A stretch of 23,395 nt of DNA from CAYLLN01 sp036496265. GTDB taxonomy: Bacteria; Planctomycetota; Planctomycetia; Pirellulales; Pirellulaceae. Shown here piece by piece: positions 6,089 through 14,444 of the stretch. Below the pieces are notes generated by a model. That model was not told the origin of the DNA, did no database searches, and saw only the letters and a list, made by a program, of their open reading frames with translations. Each line of letters opens with the position of its first letter. Within the stretch, counting starts at the first letter, position 1. A program made the translations under genes and the position numbers. The DNA lies in contig DASXLL010000040.1 of NCBI GenBank assembly GCA_036496265.1, positions 1 to 23,395 of the forward strand, in the 5' to 3' direction.

Positions 6089-7956
6089 GGGCCGGCGGCG
6101 GCGACGGCCGGCGATGATTCGTCGGCGCGAAGGTTTTCAAGCCGTTTGGGACGGGCGACGTCGTCGAGGCGGGACGCGAGCTTGGCGGCGGCCGCGGCGG
6201 TGTCGGTGCGCATCCAGGGAATGGTGACGCGGAAGACGGAGCCTCTGCCGAGCTCGCTGGTGACGTTGATTTCACCGCCGAGCAATTTGCAAAGCTCTTT
6301 GACGATCGAGAGTCCCAGGCCGGTGCCGCTATATTCGCGAGTTAAGTTATCGCGGCCGAGAACGGCTTTGCCTTGGCGGAATTTCTCGAAGATGACTTCT
6401 TTCTCGGATTCGGCAATGCCTACGCCCGTGTCAGCGACCCAAAATTCGATCTGCCCTTGGGCGTTGCTCTTCGCACCAACGGTAATGCGGCCGCCTTCGG
6501 GTGTGAATTTGATCGCGTTGGAGAGCAGATTGGTGAGAATCTGCTGAACCTTGGCCTGGTCTTGATAAAGCAGCGGCAGGTCGTTTTCGATATCGACGCG
6601 GAGGTCGATGTTTTTTTCCTCGGCGAGCGAGCGGACAATGTCGCACTGGTTGGCGATGACTTGCTCGATGCGAAATTCCGACAGCCGGACTTCCATCTTG
6701 CCGGCTTCCATCTTGGCCAGGTCGAGAATGTCGTTGATCATGTCGAGCAGGACACGACCCGATTTTTGGATGTTTTGCGCGTAGCGTTTCTGCTTGTCGT
6801 TGAGGGCGTCGAGCGATTGGAGCACTTCCGAGAAGCCGATGATGCTGTTGAGGGGCGTGCGCAGCTCGTGGCTCATGTTGGCGAGAAATTCGCCTTTGAG
6901 GCGGTTCATCTCGTGGAGCTGCATGTTCACATGCGCCAGCTCATCGACTTTGTGGTCGAGTTGCGTGTTGGCACTTCGCAGCTCGCCTTGCGTTTCGACG
7001 AGGTTTCCGAGCATTTTGTTGAACGAAGCGGCGAGGTCTTCGAATTCGTCGTTCGTGTGAATATCGGCCCGCTGAGCCAGATCGCCACGGGCGACGGCGT
7101 CGCTGACCTCGCGCAAATGGTTCAGCGGCTTGATGACGATGTATTTGACGACGTAGTACAGAGCGACAATCGCCAGGAAAACGGTGACGATGCCAATGGC
7201 AACGAGAATCGCCCGCGTCTTTGGCACCGCTGCTCGGGCCGCTTCGTCGGACATGCTAATCCGGACCACGCGAAACGGCCGGCTGGCAGGGTCGAATAAG
7301 TCGTTCGGCCGAGACTCCGCTTTGTAGAAATTCTCGTGACAGCGGCTACAACTTTCCGACCAATAAACAACCTGGTAATAGTCGTAGCGGTGTTCGTTGG
7401 AATAGCGGATCGCCCGGAAGGGAGCCACACGCCCGTTTGTCTCGCCTTCGTCGATCGCGGCTTCCAGCAGCTCGCGTTCAGCCGGGCTTTTGGGGGCGGG
7501 AAACGCGGTTCCGTTCGGCGGGCCGGTAGTTGGTGCGCCGGCGAACTTTTTTTCCGCTTCGGCTTTCAATTCCTCCAGCAGCTTGCGTTCTTCCGGGGAA
7601 GCCAGATACACCTTGCCGATCTCGATGTTCGTGTCGCGCGGCTGGTCAAGCGACAGAATTCGGACGTCGTAATGCTCTTGGGCCAGCTCCTTGTTCTGCA
7701 ATTCAACCGATTTTTGTCGCCACTCGCCTTCATCGCGCCGGGTCCACCATTGCCAGTGCAGATTTAGGAGTGAGAAATGGACGAGATCGCGGCCCTTGCT
7801 CTGGGCCGTTTCTTCGATCAAGCCTTCGCTGATGCGGTCAACCGACCAGAATGCCAGGAAGATGAGACTGCCGATACAAATCGCGAACAGGATGCGGACT
7901 TTGCCCTCGAGATTGCTCTCGCCGAGCACGCGCTTCAGATTGCGATAACCGCTCAT
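6085..7956 (-). CDS. Sensor histidine kinase with an extracytoplasmic haem-c type (CxxCH) domain
   Basis: The 623-residue product has membrane helices at about 21-39 and 249-271, which enclose a roughly 210-residue extracytoplasmic region. Near its end is YYQVVYWSESCSRCHENF, with a CxxCH haem-c attachment motif at 203-207. This resembles the DUF3365/Tll0287-like sensor domain. A HAMP domain (about 275-320), a coiled-coil stretch (about 321-355), HisKA with MSHELRTPLN (His363) and an HATPase domain with ILTNLLSNAIKFTPEGG, VADTGVGIA and GTGLGLSIV follow. The C-terminal 45 residues are low-complexity and Ala-rich. The likely role is sensing redox state or a gas ligand through haem, or contacting an electron carrier. 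No response regulator or cytochrome-maturation gene is nearby. The haem is inferred from the motif alone. The stop codon shares bases with the convergent birA stop. Confidence 0.9.
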   Translation of the reverse strand: MSGYRNLKRVLGESNLEGKVRILFAICIGSLIFLAFWSVDRISEGLIEETAQSKGRDLVHFSLLNLHWQWWTRRDEGEWRQKSVELQNKELAQEHYDVRILSLDQPRDTNIEIGKVYLASPEERKLLEELKAEAEKKFAGAPTTGPPNGTAFPAPKSPAERELLEAAIDEGETNGRVAPFRAIRYSNEHRYDYYQVVYWSESCSRCHENFYKAESRPNDLFDPASRPFRVVRISMSDEAARAAVPKTRAILVAIGIVTVFLAIVALYYVVKYIVIKPLNHLREVSDAVARGDLAQRADIHTNDEFEDLAASFNKMLGNLVETQGELRSANTQLDHKVDELAHVNMQLHEMNRLKGEFLANMSHELRTPLNSIIGFSEVLQSLDALNDKQKRYAQNIQKSGRVLLDMINDILDLAKMEAGKMEVRLSEFRIEQVIANQCDIVRSLAEEKNIDLRVDIENDLPLLYQDQAKVQQILTNLLSNAIKFTPEGGRITVGAKSNAQGQIEFWVADTGVGIAESEKEVIFEKFRQGKAVLGRDNLTREYSGTGLGLSIVKELCKLLGGEINVTSELGRGSVFRVTIPWMRTDTAAAAAKLASRLDDVARPKRLENLRADESSPAVAAAGP

Positions 7957-8021
7957 CGGCCGCCGTAGGATCGGGAAGTAAATCGCTTGGAATTGATCTT
8001 AAACTGAGCGGGGACGGGCAA

Positions 8022-9158
8022 CTAGGGCAATGCCGGCTGGCGTTCGGCTGACAGCACGCTGTAGTCGCCAATACTCTGCGTTGTAACCTCAGTAAAAGCA
8101 TCGGGCAGGTGGTCGGTGTACCACTGCGGCATTTTCGTAACGAGGAGCAGCGTGCCGCCGGGTTGGAGCGCTTTAGCGGCGATTTGAACAAACAGTCGGG
8201 CGATGCGGAAGTTCGAATAGTAGGGCGGATTGGCGAGAACGAGGTCATAGACAGCGGGCGCGAGGCTGCGGCCGTCGCAGTCGAGCGTCGCTGTCACGTT
8301 TGCGGCGGAATTGCGTTCGGCGGCCCAGAGTGTGCTTTCGATTGCGCGCGGATTGCTGTCGATGGCGTTAACCTGTACTTCGGCGGCGCGCAGTGCGGCG
8401 GCAATGCCGACGGCGCCACAGCCGCAGCCCACGTCGAGGACGCGCATGCCAGGTTGAACGTTCATCGTCTTGATTAACGCTCGCGCGCCGCCGTCCAACT
8501 CGCGATGGCTGAAGACGCTGGGCCGAGTGCGGAGGTAAATGAGCCGCTCGCCGTCGCGGAACGCAAATTCAGCGGCGTATTGCTTGTGTTTTTTGAGCGG
8601 CGCGTTTTTTGTGGCCAGATAGAGAATGCCAATGTCGCTCACATATCGGCTGACTTTGGGAAACAGGTTCTGCAGCAGCTCGTGCAGCCATTTGTCGCGC
8701 GGATTGTTGATTGCCACAATGAGTTGGCCGCCGATCGTCAGGCGCTCGTGACCGATTTGCAGCATGTCGCGAACCAGCTCGCCGTTGCCATCGCGACTGA
8801 AGACCCAGGCGACGAGATCGACTTCGTCTGGTGGTGGATCCGTGGCGCAAACCAGGTGCAGATTGGCCGGTAGCGAGCCGGTCGCTTGGATTTGTTGCGT
8901 CTGGTACAGGTCGACCAGCCAGCAAGCGACACTCGCGCCCTGATCTCGCCGCGCATACTCGCTTGCAAATTGCCCGCGGCCGACCGTATTGGATAAGACC
9001 CGCTGTGCTGTAAGCCGCGGCAGAAAATCGAGCAGCAGGCGCTCGGCTGGCCTTTCTTCTAGCGGCATGAGATGGGGACGCGGGTGGGTTGAAGATGAAA
9101 CCGGCTGGTGCTCCAACGCGATGGGGTCGGGAGTCGATTGCGGCTTAGCAGTATCCAT
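8022..9158 (-). CDS. RsmC/RlmG-like class I SAM-dependent methyltransferase
   Basis: The longest frame gives 378 residues in two parts: an N-terminal degenerate methyltransferase-like half, and a C-terminal catalytic half with RVLDVGCGCGAVGI (SAM-binding, near 239-252) and LANPPYYSN (near 308-316). The NPPY motif is typical of enzymes that methylate an exocyclic base nitrogen. The order VFSHRELDGGARAL, then the SAM motif, then NPPY is that of RsmC and RlmG, which make m2G in 16S or 23S rRNA, so an rRNA guanine-N2 methyltransferase is likely. Which RNA base is modified cannot be told. Codons 6-12 come from one arm of a perfect inverted repeat (9123-9193), and the first 30 residues are low-complexity. 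The true start may therefore be the ATG at 9068 (MPLEERPAERLLLDFLPRL), where similarity to the family seems to begin. No Shine-Dalgarno site is seen at either start. Confidence 0.87.
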   Translation of the reverse strand: MDTAKPQSTPDPIALEHQPVSSSTHPRPHLMPLEERPAERLLLDFLPRLTAQRVLSNTVGRGQFASEYARRDQGASVACWLVDLYQTQQIQATGSLPANLHLVCATDPPPDEVDLVAWVFSRDGNGELVRDMLQIGHERLTIGGQLIVAINNPRDKWLHELLQNLFPKVSRYVSDIGILYLATKNAPLKKHKQYAAEFAFRDGERLIYLRTRPSVFSHRELDGGARALIKTMNVQPGMRVLDVGCGCGAVGIAAALRAAEVQVNAIDSNPRAIESTLWAAERNSAANVTATLDCDGRSLAPAVYDLVLANPPYYSNFRIARLFVQIAAKALQPGGTLLLVTKMPQWYTDHLPDAFTEVTTQSIGDYSVLSAERQPALP

Positions 9159-9193
9159 TAGGAATACCGTTCTCGCAATCGACTCCCGACCCC
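9123..9193. repeat. Perfect 20-bp inverted repeat (REP/REPIN-like) around the methyltransferase start
   Basis: The arm at 9123-9142 and the arm at 9174-9193 are exact reverse complements, separated by 31 bases. The outer ends read GGGGTCGGGAGTCGAT on both strands. The ATG at 9158 lies in the loop. The right arm begins 15 bases past the stop codon of the upstream VWA gene, so as RNA the hairpin could also end or stabilise that transcript. GGGTC-G/A-GGAG style palindromes associated with REP elements are common in planctomycetes (recalled, not searched). Confidence 0.7.
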
Positions 9194-9208
9194 TTCATAT
9201 GGGGCGCA

Positions 9209-9970
9209 TTAGCGAGAAGTGAGATCGACGTAGGTGTAGTTGCCGCGGTTCTGAGCGGCCAGCCGCTTAAGAATATCAGCCGATTCCGGCTGCGGGCCGC
9301 GCCCGAACTGGACGCAGTGAATTTCCGTGCGGCCGGCGTTTTCGTCGCGGATGGCGAGCAAATCGCCGGGTGAGAGCAGCGGATCGCCGCCGTCGGTGAG
9401 CAGAAAAATCACTTCCGGTTTTAGTCGCAGCGCTGACGTTATGCCGCGACTGTGTGCTGTTTGACCGTTGGCGTTGAGATTGGTGACAAATCTAATCAGA
9501 TTCCGTTTATTCTCGTCGGTGGCCGAGATGAGTTCGCGGCCGGTCAAATAAATGGGCTTTTCGTTGTAGGCAACCACCTGCATCGTCTGCTCCGGCCGAA
9601 GTTTGACCAGCCGCGCCGCCAACTCCTTGGACACCGATTGGATTGTGCCCAGGGCCATGCTTTTCGAGCGATCCATGACAAAGACAAACGAGCGACCGAT
9701 AGCCGGCTCGGATCCAAAGAGAGACAGCTTGGCCATCGGGCCGGTGGGAAATTGCTCGCGAGGAATCAGCGCGTCTTCAGCGAGGATAGCCGCTTCCGCC
9801 TCGGGACTGATGGGAATTCGGACGCGGGGGGGCGGCACCTTGGGCTGCGCCTTGGCCTTGGGCGCGTTTGCGGCGCCGTCATTGGACTGCTGACCTTCAC
9901 AAACTAGGGCAGCGCCGACAACCGCCAGCAGCGACAGAAGCGTAAACCAGAATTGTGGCGCGGTCCTCAT
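9209..9970 (-). CDS. Exported von Willebrand factor A (VWA) domain protein
   Basis: From the ATG at 9970 the product is 253 residues. Residues 6-23 are a hydrophobic signal or anchor (starts QFWFTLLSLLAVVGAALVC). The cysteine there lacks a proper lipobox, so a lipoprotein is doubtful. A Pro/Ala-rich linker leads to a VWA domain at about 85-250, with the metal-site motif FVMDRSKSM (D100, S102, S104), a likely Thr in NGQTAHSRG and LLTDGGDP. VWA domains bind partner proteins through a divalent metal ion. The frame is open to 10267, but that extension overlaps the divergent MoxR gene and looks non-coding. The gene is head to head with the MoxR-VWA operon, so it may be a further member of that system. 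A small palindrome (9975-9990) lies just upstream of the start. Confidence 0.85.
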   Translation of the reverse strand: MRTAPQFWFTLLSLLAVVGAALVCEGQQSNDGAANAPKAKAQPKVPPPRVRIPISPEAEAAILAEDALIPREQFPTGPMAKLSLFGSEPAIGRSFVFVMDRSKSMALGTIQSVSKELAARLVKLRPEQTMQVVAYNEKPIYLTGRELISATDENKRNLIRFVTNLNANGQTAHSRGITSALRLKPEVIFLLTDGGDPLLSPGDLLAIRDENAGRTEIHCVQFGRGPQPESADILKRLAAQNRGNYTYVDLTSR

Positions 9971-10166
9971 ATCACGCCAATTTATTGGCGGCAGACCCGT
10001 GTTTTCGCCCGACGATCGCATGTTTTCATTATTGGTGACCGGGCTATCGTCTGGCAAACCCTTCCGCCGGCCCGGCTGGCAGTTAAGATGAAAAAATGAC
10101 GGTTTGGCGGTTTCAGACTGCCAGGAATCGGCCCGAGCGCCTTCACCGCTTTCATCGACGAATTTC
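9971..10166. promoter_or_regulatory. Divergent intergenic region between the VWA gene and the MoxR operon
   Basis: These 196 bases must hold the promoters for both divergent units. The clearest element is the palindrome CGCCAATTTATTGGCG at 9975-9990 (6-bp arms, 4-base loop), immediately upstream of the VWA start codon. I see TAAGAT at 10084-10089 as a possible -10 for the operon but no matching -35 box, so no promoter is called precisely. A TTG at 10104 could extend the MoxR frame but is less likely than the ATG at 10167. Confidence 0.45.
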
Positions 10167-11222
10167 ATGGCTGAAACTGCCGCCGCAGCGGACGACGATC
10201 TCAAATCGCTCGAACAATTGAAAACGGCCAGCGAGCGAGTTCGCGAAGAGCTGAGCAAGGTGATCATTGGCCAACAAGAGGTGATCGAGCAATTGCTGAT
10301 CGCGATCTTTGCTCAAGGACATTGCTTGCTCGAAGGAGTGCCGGGCTTGGCGAAGACGCTGATGGTCAGCACGCTGGCCCGCTCGCTGAGCTTGCAGTTC
10401 AGCCGGATTCAATTCACGCCGGATTTGATGCCGTCCGACATCACCGGCACGGAGGTGATTCAGGAAAATCGGGCGACCGGCGAGCGGGGGTTCAAATTCC
10501 TGCGGGGGCCGGTCTTTGCCAATATCGTTTTGGCGGACGAAATCAACCGCACGCCGCCGAAGACGCAGGCGGCGCTCCTGGAAGCGATGCAGGAGCGGCA
10601 AGTGACGATCGGCGGCCAGCGGCACGAGCTGCCCACGCCATTTTTTGTGCTCGCCACGCAGAATCCGATCGAACAGGAAGGCACATATCCGCTGCCGGAG
10701 GCGCAGCAAGACCGGTTCATGTTCAAGGTGTTCGTTCGGTATCCGAGCTACGACGAAGAGTTTCGAATTGCGGAGGCCACGACGGCTGACCTGAATGGTC
10801 AGGTCGCGGCCGTTCAGTCTGGCGACGATATCGTCCGATTTCAACACCTCGTACGCCGCGTGCCGATTGCGCCGTTCGTCATTCATTACGCTTTGCGTTT
10901 AGTGCGGGCAACGCGCGTCCACGAGGGGGATGTGCCGGAGTTTGTCGGTGATTCGGTGAGTTGGGGCGCGGGACCCCGCGGCGTGCAGAATCTGCTCTTG
11001 GGCGGTAAAGCGCGGGCCGTTTTGCAGGGGCGGTGTTTTGTAACGACCGACGATATCCGCGCAGTCGCCAAGCCGGCTTTGCGGCACCGTGTGATCACGA
11101 ATTTCAACGCCGAATCGAGCGGCATATCACCGGACAACATTGTCGATCGGCTCATTGCCGAATTGCCGGAGCGGCGGCCGGGCGATGAAGTGCCGCCGGT
11201 ATTGCAGAGGGCGCTGGCGTAA
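10167..11222 (+). CDS. moxR: MoxR-family AAA+ ATPase
   Basis: MoxR ATPases are AAA+ chaperone-like proteins that work with VWA-domain partners, for example to insert metals or assemble complexes. The 351-residue product has the Walker A motif GVPGLAKT (57-64), the Walker B motif VLADEINR (121-128), sensor 1 ATQNPIEQEGTYPLPEAQ (from 163) and the C-terminal AAA lid with WGAGPRG. It should be a cytoplasmic ring-forming ATPase. The ATG at 10167 (MAETAAAADD) is chosen over an upstream TTG at 10104. It is the first gene of a seven-gene operon with a DUF58 protein, two VWA membrane proteins and others, the typical neighbourhood for this family. A heptamer repeat separates its stop from the next start. 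Confidence 0.93.
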   Translation: MAETAAAADDDLKSLEQLKTASERVREELSKVIIGQQEVIEQLLIAIFAQGHCLLEGVPGLAKTLMVSTLARSLSLQFSRIQFTPDLMPSDITGTEVIQENRATGERGFKFLRGPVFANIVLADEINRTPPKTQAALLEAMQERQVTIGGQRHELPTPFFVLATQNPIEQEGTYPLPEAQQDRFMFKVFVRYPSYDEEFRIAEATTADLNGQVAAVQSGDDIVRFQHLVRRVPIAPFVIHYALRLVRATRVHEGDVPEFVGDSVSWGAGPRGVQNLLLGGKARAVLQGRCFVTTDDIRAVAKPALRHRVITNFNAESSGISPDNIVDRLIAELPERRPGDEVPPVLQRALA

Positions 11223-11226
11223 GGCA

Positions 11227-11261
11227 AATGACGAATGACGAAGCCCGAATGACCAATGACG
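11227..11261. repeat. Heptamer repeat array supplying the DUF58 start codon
   Basis: Five consecutive 7-base units are AATGACG, AATGACG, AAGCCCG, AATGACC and AATGACG. The start codon of the DUF58 gene (11256) is the ATG of the fifth unit. The order of good and divergent units parallels the array at 3058-3085. Confidence 0.7.
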
Positions 11262-12176
11262 AGCGAAGGCAAGACATATCTCGACGTTGCAACGCTGGAC
11301 CGCTTGAAGCGGCTGGATGTGCGGGCGCGGTTAGTCGTCGAGGGATTCATCGCCGGCCAGCATCGCAGCCCGTATCACGGCTACGCGGTCGAGTTTGCGA
11401 CACATCGCGAATATGCGCCGGGTGACGATTTGCGGCATATCGACTGGAAGGTTTGGTCGCGATCGGATCGCCTGTACGTCAAGCAATACGAGGAAGAGAC
11501 GAATTTCGCGTGTACGATCGTGCTCGACGCCAGTCGATCCATGCAGTACGGCGGCCCGTGGCGGAAATATGATTATGCGGCGACCGCGGCGGCCAGTCTG
11601 GCGTATTTGCTCCAGCAGCAGCAAGACGCGGTTGGCCTGGCGATTGTGACCGATGGGCTCCAGAAGAATCTGCCGCCGAGTTCGCACGCCAGCAACCTGA
11701 AGCTGCTCGTCCAAGCACTAGAACATACTGAGCCGGAAGGAAAGGTCGATTCCAGCCGCGCGCTGACTGAACTGGCGCGACAGCTTGGTCGCCGCGGAGT
11801 GGTTGTGTTGATTTCCGACCTGTTTTGGCCGGCCGGCGTTTTGGCTGATGCCCTGAAGCAGTTTCGGCTGAAACGCAATGAAGTGATCGTCTTCCAAGTT
11901 CTGCACGAAGACGAGCTGACGTTTCCGTTTCGAGATGACACGCTGTTTCGCGGATTGGAAGACGCGGTGCAACTTCACGCGGAACCGCCGGCGCTGCGAA
12001 AGAACTATCTTGCGGCACTCGCGCGGTTTTTGGCGGATGTCCGGAAAACGTGCGCGAGCGCCGGTGTGGATCACGTGCTGATGAGCACGGAGCAAAAGCT
12101 CGACGGCGTTCTCGGCAGCTATTTGGCACTCAGGCAGCGAGTCCGGCGGGGCCTTCGCCGGCCAGCCGGGTCCTGA
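11256..12176 (+). CDS. DUF58 protein with VWA-like fold
   Basis: The 306-residue product shows the DUF58 signature HREYAPGDDLRHIDWKVWSRSDRLYVKQYEEET at about 50-82 (given here as positions 50-65 HREYAPGDDLRHIDWK and 71-82). A VWA-like region follows with VLDASRSMQYGG (D91, S93, S95). DUF58 proteins nearly always sit beside MoxR ATPases and are thought to be their partners. No membrane segment is obvious, so it should be cytoplasmic or membrane-peripheral. Family members begin with a short tail before YLD...L.RL, as here (KTYLDVATLDRLKRL), which supports the ATG at 11256 even though it lies in a repeat. The MoxR stop is 33 bases upstream and the BatA gene starts 9 bases downstream. Confidence 0.92.
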   Translation: MTSEGKTYLDVATLDRLKRLDVRARLVVEGFIAGQHRSPYHGYAVEFATHREYAPGDDLRHIDWKVWSRSDRLYVKQYEEETNFACTIVLDASRSMQYGGPWRKYDYAATAAASLAYLLQQQQDAVGLAIVTDGLQKNLPPSSHASNLKLLVQALEHTEPEGKVDSSRALTELARQLGRRGVVVLISDLFWPAGVLADALKQFRLKRNEVIVFQVLHEDELTFPFRDDTLFRGLEDAVQLHAEPPALRKNYLAALARFLADVRKTCASAGVDHVLMSTEQKLDGVLGSYLALRQRVRRGLRRPAGS

Positions 12177-12185
12177 AGGCGCAGC

Positions 12186-14435
12186 ATGTCCTATCTCCTG
12201 CACCCTTGGCTGCTCGTCGCCGGCGTTTGTGCCGTTTCGCTGCCGGTGTTGATTCATTTGCTCAACCGCCGTCGATTTAGGATCGTCGATTGGGCGGCAA
12301 TGGAGTTTTTGCTCCAGGCAGATAAAGAAAGCCGTCGCCGGATTCGCTTGCAGCATTGGTTGCTGCTCTTTTTGCGATCGCTGGCCATCGCACTGATTGG
12401 CCTATTGCTCGCGCGGCCGCTGCTGCCGAGCAACTTTGCGAGCGGCCTTTCCCCGGCTGCCAAAATCGAGCGAATCATTGTGCTCGACGATTCGCTGAGC
12501 ATGCAGGCCCGCGGCGGAAATGAATCGGCGTGGGAACGGGGAAAACGGACCGCCGTAAATCTCGTCCGCCGGCTAATGGCGCAACACGGCGGCAACGACA
12601 CCCTTACGCTGATCGTCACGTCCAACCCGAATCAGCTCATTATCGCGGGTGCGGCGTTGACCAATGCCGGTGTGGAAGCCTGCGAATCGCGGCTAACAGA
12701 ACTTGATTGCAGCGACCGGGCCGTCCGTTTGCCGGCGTCGCTCCAACAGTTGGCGCTATCCCTTCGTTCTCAAGATCGCGGCGTCAGCCGTGCGGTCTAT
12801 GTGTTGACCGACATGCGTGAGCCCGATTGGCCAGGAAGCGGCGCGACGGTTGCGTCGCTGCGTGACCTCAGCGAGCTAGTCGAAGCGTGTTTTTTGGTTG
12901 ACGTCGGCGATGAGCACGATGCCAACTTGATGGTCGCGAAGGTCCAATCCGACGCACCGATCGTCAGCGATTTACGAGCGGCGCTCGATGTGACGGTGAC
13001 GAATCGAGGAACGGCCAACTCCACCAATATCGCAGTCACACTATTTGTCGGCGATGGCTTGCCGGCGGCCGAAACGATCGAGCAATTGGCGGCCGGTGAA
13101 TCTACCGTGGTTCGCTTTTATCCAACATTCACCTGCGAGCAGTTGCAGGGAGGACCGCATAACAACGCTCCACGTTTCGTGTCACAGCGCGTTCGCGTGG
13201 CGTTGAAAGCTGAAAACGCGACCGACGATCTGCTTGCGGCCGACAGCGCCTTCTACTTTCCAGCTCATATCCGCTGCGGCCTCCGCGTGCTCGTGGTCGA
13301 TGGCGACCCCAGCCCTGAATTTGGAAAAAGCGAGTCGTTTTACCTGCAGCGAGCACTCGCGCCGGCCGGACCGGTCAAGTCGGGCGTGCTTCTGAAAGTC
13401 GTCAATGAGGACGAGCTTCACTCTGCGGCATTTTCGGAGCACGACGTCATTTTTCTCCTGAACGGCAGTCAGCGCAGCATGACGAGCGAGAACTTGAGCC
13501 GCCTGAAGCAATGGGTGGCCAGCGGCGGCGGCCTCGTGCTGATGCCCGGCGATCAAACCGATCAACAATGGTTCAACAGGCACATGTACGAGAACGGACA
13601 GGGGCTTTCCCCCTTGAAGCTGCTGGCGATTACACCTGACGAAGGCGACGCGAGCTGGACTACGCTACAACTTATCGAAAACAACCGCTTGTTGCCGCGG
13701 CTGGCCGCCGAGCCGGCTTTTGTTGAGAACGTGAAGATCTGGCGTCATTGGCAGGCAGCGGTGCCACCCGACGACGCCAAGGACACCGCCAATGTCGTTG
13801 CCACACTCTCCGACGGCTCGCCCGCGATTGCCGAAAAATCGTTCGGCGCCGGTCGCGTGGTCGCGTTCGCAATTCCCGCCGACGCGGATTGGCATAATTG
13901 GCCGAGCACCCCGAGCTTTGTCTTGATGGTGCAAGAGCTGGTACACGCGCTAATTGCAAACGACTCGGCCAATGAACACCTGACGGTTGGCGGAACAATT
14001 CACCAATCAATCGACATTGCACGTTACGATACCGATGCCGTGTTTGAAGACCCCGCTGGGAACCAGGTCCACTTGCAGGCAACGGCGAAAGGCGGCGGCC
14101 AGGATCAGGAGACGAACTGGGAATTTGTCTTGCCCGCCACCAGGCATTTGGGATTTTCCACGCTTACGTTGTCGCGCCGCGATGGCGGCCACGAGCCGTT
14201 GCTCTTTGCGGCGAACGCCGATGCCACAGAAGCCGACCTCAAACGGGCCGATTTGGACGCGATTCGACCGGCATTGGCCGGATTGAATGTGAGAATTGTT
14301 TCTGCCGATGACGCGGGATCGTTCGCCGATCAGGGCGCGGAGCGCGAGCTGTGGCGCTATTTTGCCTGGCTGCTGGCGGTGGTATTGGCCAGCGAGCAAC
14401 TGCTGGGGTGGTTTTTTGGGCGGCAGCGAACGTAG
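12186..14435 (+). CDS. BatA-type membrane protein with VWA and GATase-like domains
   Basis: This 749-residue protein starts with the BatA N-terminal module: a first helix (about 6-26), the LIHLLNRRRFRIVDWAAMEFL motif (positions 22-42) and a second helix at about 57-79. A VWA domain follows with IIVLDDSLSM (D101, S103, S105). A CARDB-like segment (about 255-345) contains DVTVTNRGTANS. A glutamine-amidotransferase-like region (about 363-590; LRVLVVDGDPSPEFGKSESF, VIFLLNGSQ, GGGLVLMPGDQ) lacks a recognisable catalytic triad. A C-terminal helix (about 724-744) anchors the protein again. Family members from the Bat operons are linked to envelope stress or aerotolerance, but the molecular role is unproven. 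Most of the protein should face the periplasm, where it could interact with the exported propeller protein encoded next. Confidence 0.88.
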   Translation: MSYLLHPWLLVAGVCAVSLPVLIHLLNRRRFRIVDWAAMEFLLQADKESRRRIRLQHWLLLFLRSLAIALIGLLLARPLLPSNFASGLSPAAKIERIIVLDDSLSMQARGGNESAWERGKRTAVNLVRRLMAQHGGNDTLTLIVTSNPNQLIIAGAALTNAGVEACESRLTELDCSDRAVRLPASLQQLALSLRSQDRGVSRAVYVLTDMREPDWPGSGATVASLRDLSELVEACFLVDVGDEHDANLMVAKVQSDAPIVSDLRAALDVTVTNRGTANSTNIAVTLFVGDGLPAAETIEQLAAGESTVVRFYPTFTCEQLQGGPHNNAPRFVSQRVRVALKAENATDDLLAADSAFYFPAHIRCGLRVLVVDGDPSPEFGKSESFYLQRALAPAGPVKSGVLLKVVNEDELHSAAFSEHDVIFLLNGSQRSMTSENLSRLKQWVASGGGLVLMPGDQTDQQWFNRHMYENGQGLSPLKLLAITPDEGDASWTTLQLIENNRLLPRLAAEPAFVENVKIWRHWQAAVPPDDAKDTANVVATLSDGSPAIAEKSFGAGRVVAFAIPADADWHNWPSTPSFVLMVQELVHALIANDSANEHLTVGGTIHQSIDIARYDTDAVFEDPAGNQVHLQATAKGGGQDQETNWEFVLPATRHLGFSTLTLSRRDGGHEPLLFAANADATEADLKRADLDAIRPALAGLNVRIVSADDAGSFADQGAERELWRYFAWLLAVVLASEQLLGWFFGRQRT

Positions 14436-14444
14436 ATTGAAGTT

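Noticed and set aside
6373..7299. A 308-codon plus-strand open frame
   Set aside because: It is antisense to the kinase gene, whose HAMP, HisKA and ATPase motifs are clear. The shadow has no motif of its own.
9971..10267. N-terminal extension of the exported VWA gene
   Set aside because: The extra 99 codons overlap the start of moxR and show no domain. The signal peptide starts naturally at 9970.
12151..12180. Hairpin GCCTTC/GAAGGC across the DUF58 stop codon
   Set aside because: The stem is only 6 bp with an 18-base GC-rich loop, within coding sequence. In this GC-rich region such pairings are expected by chance.
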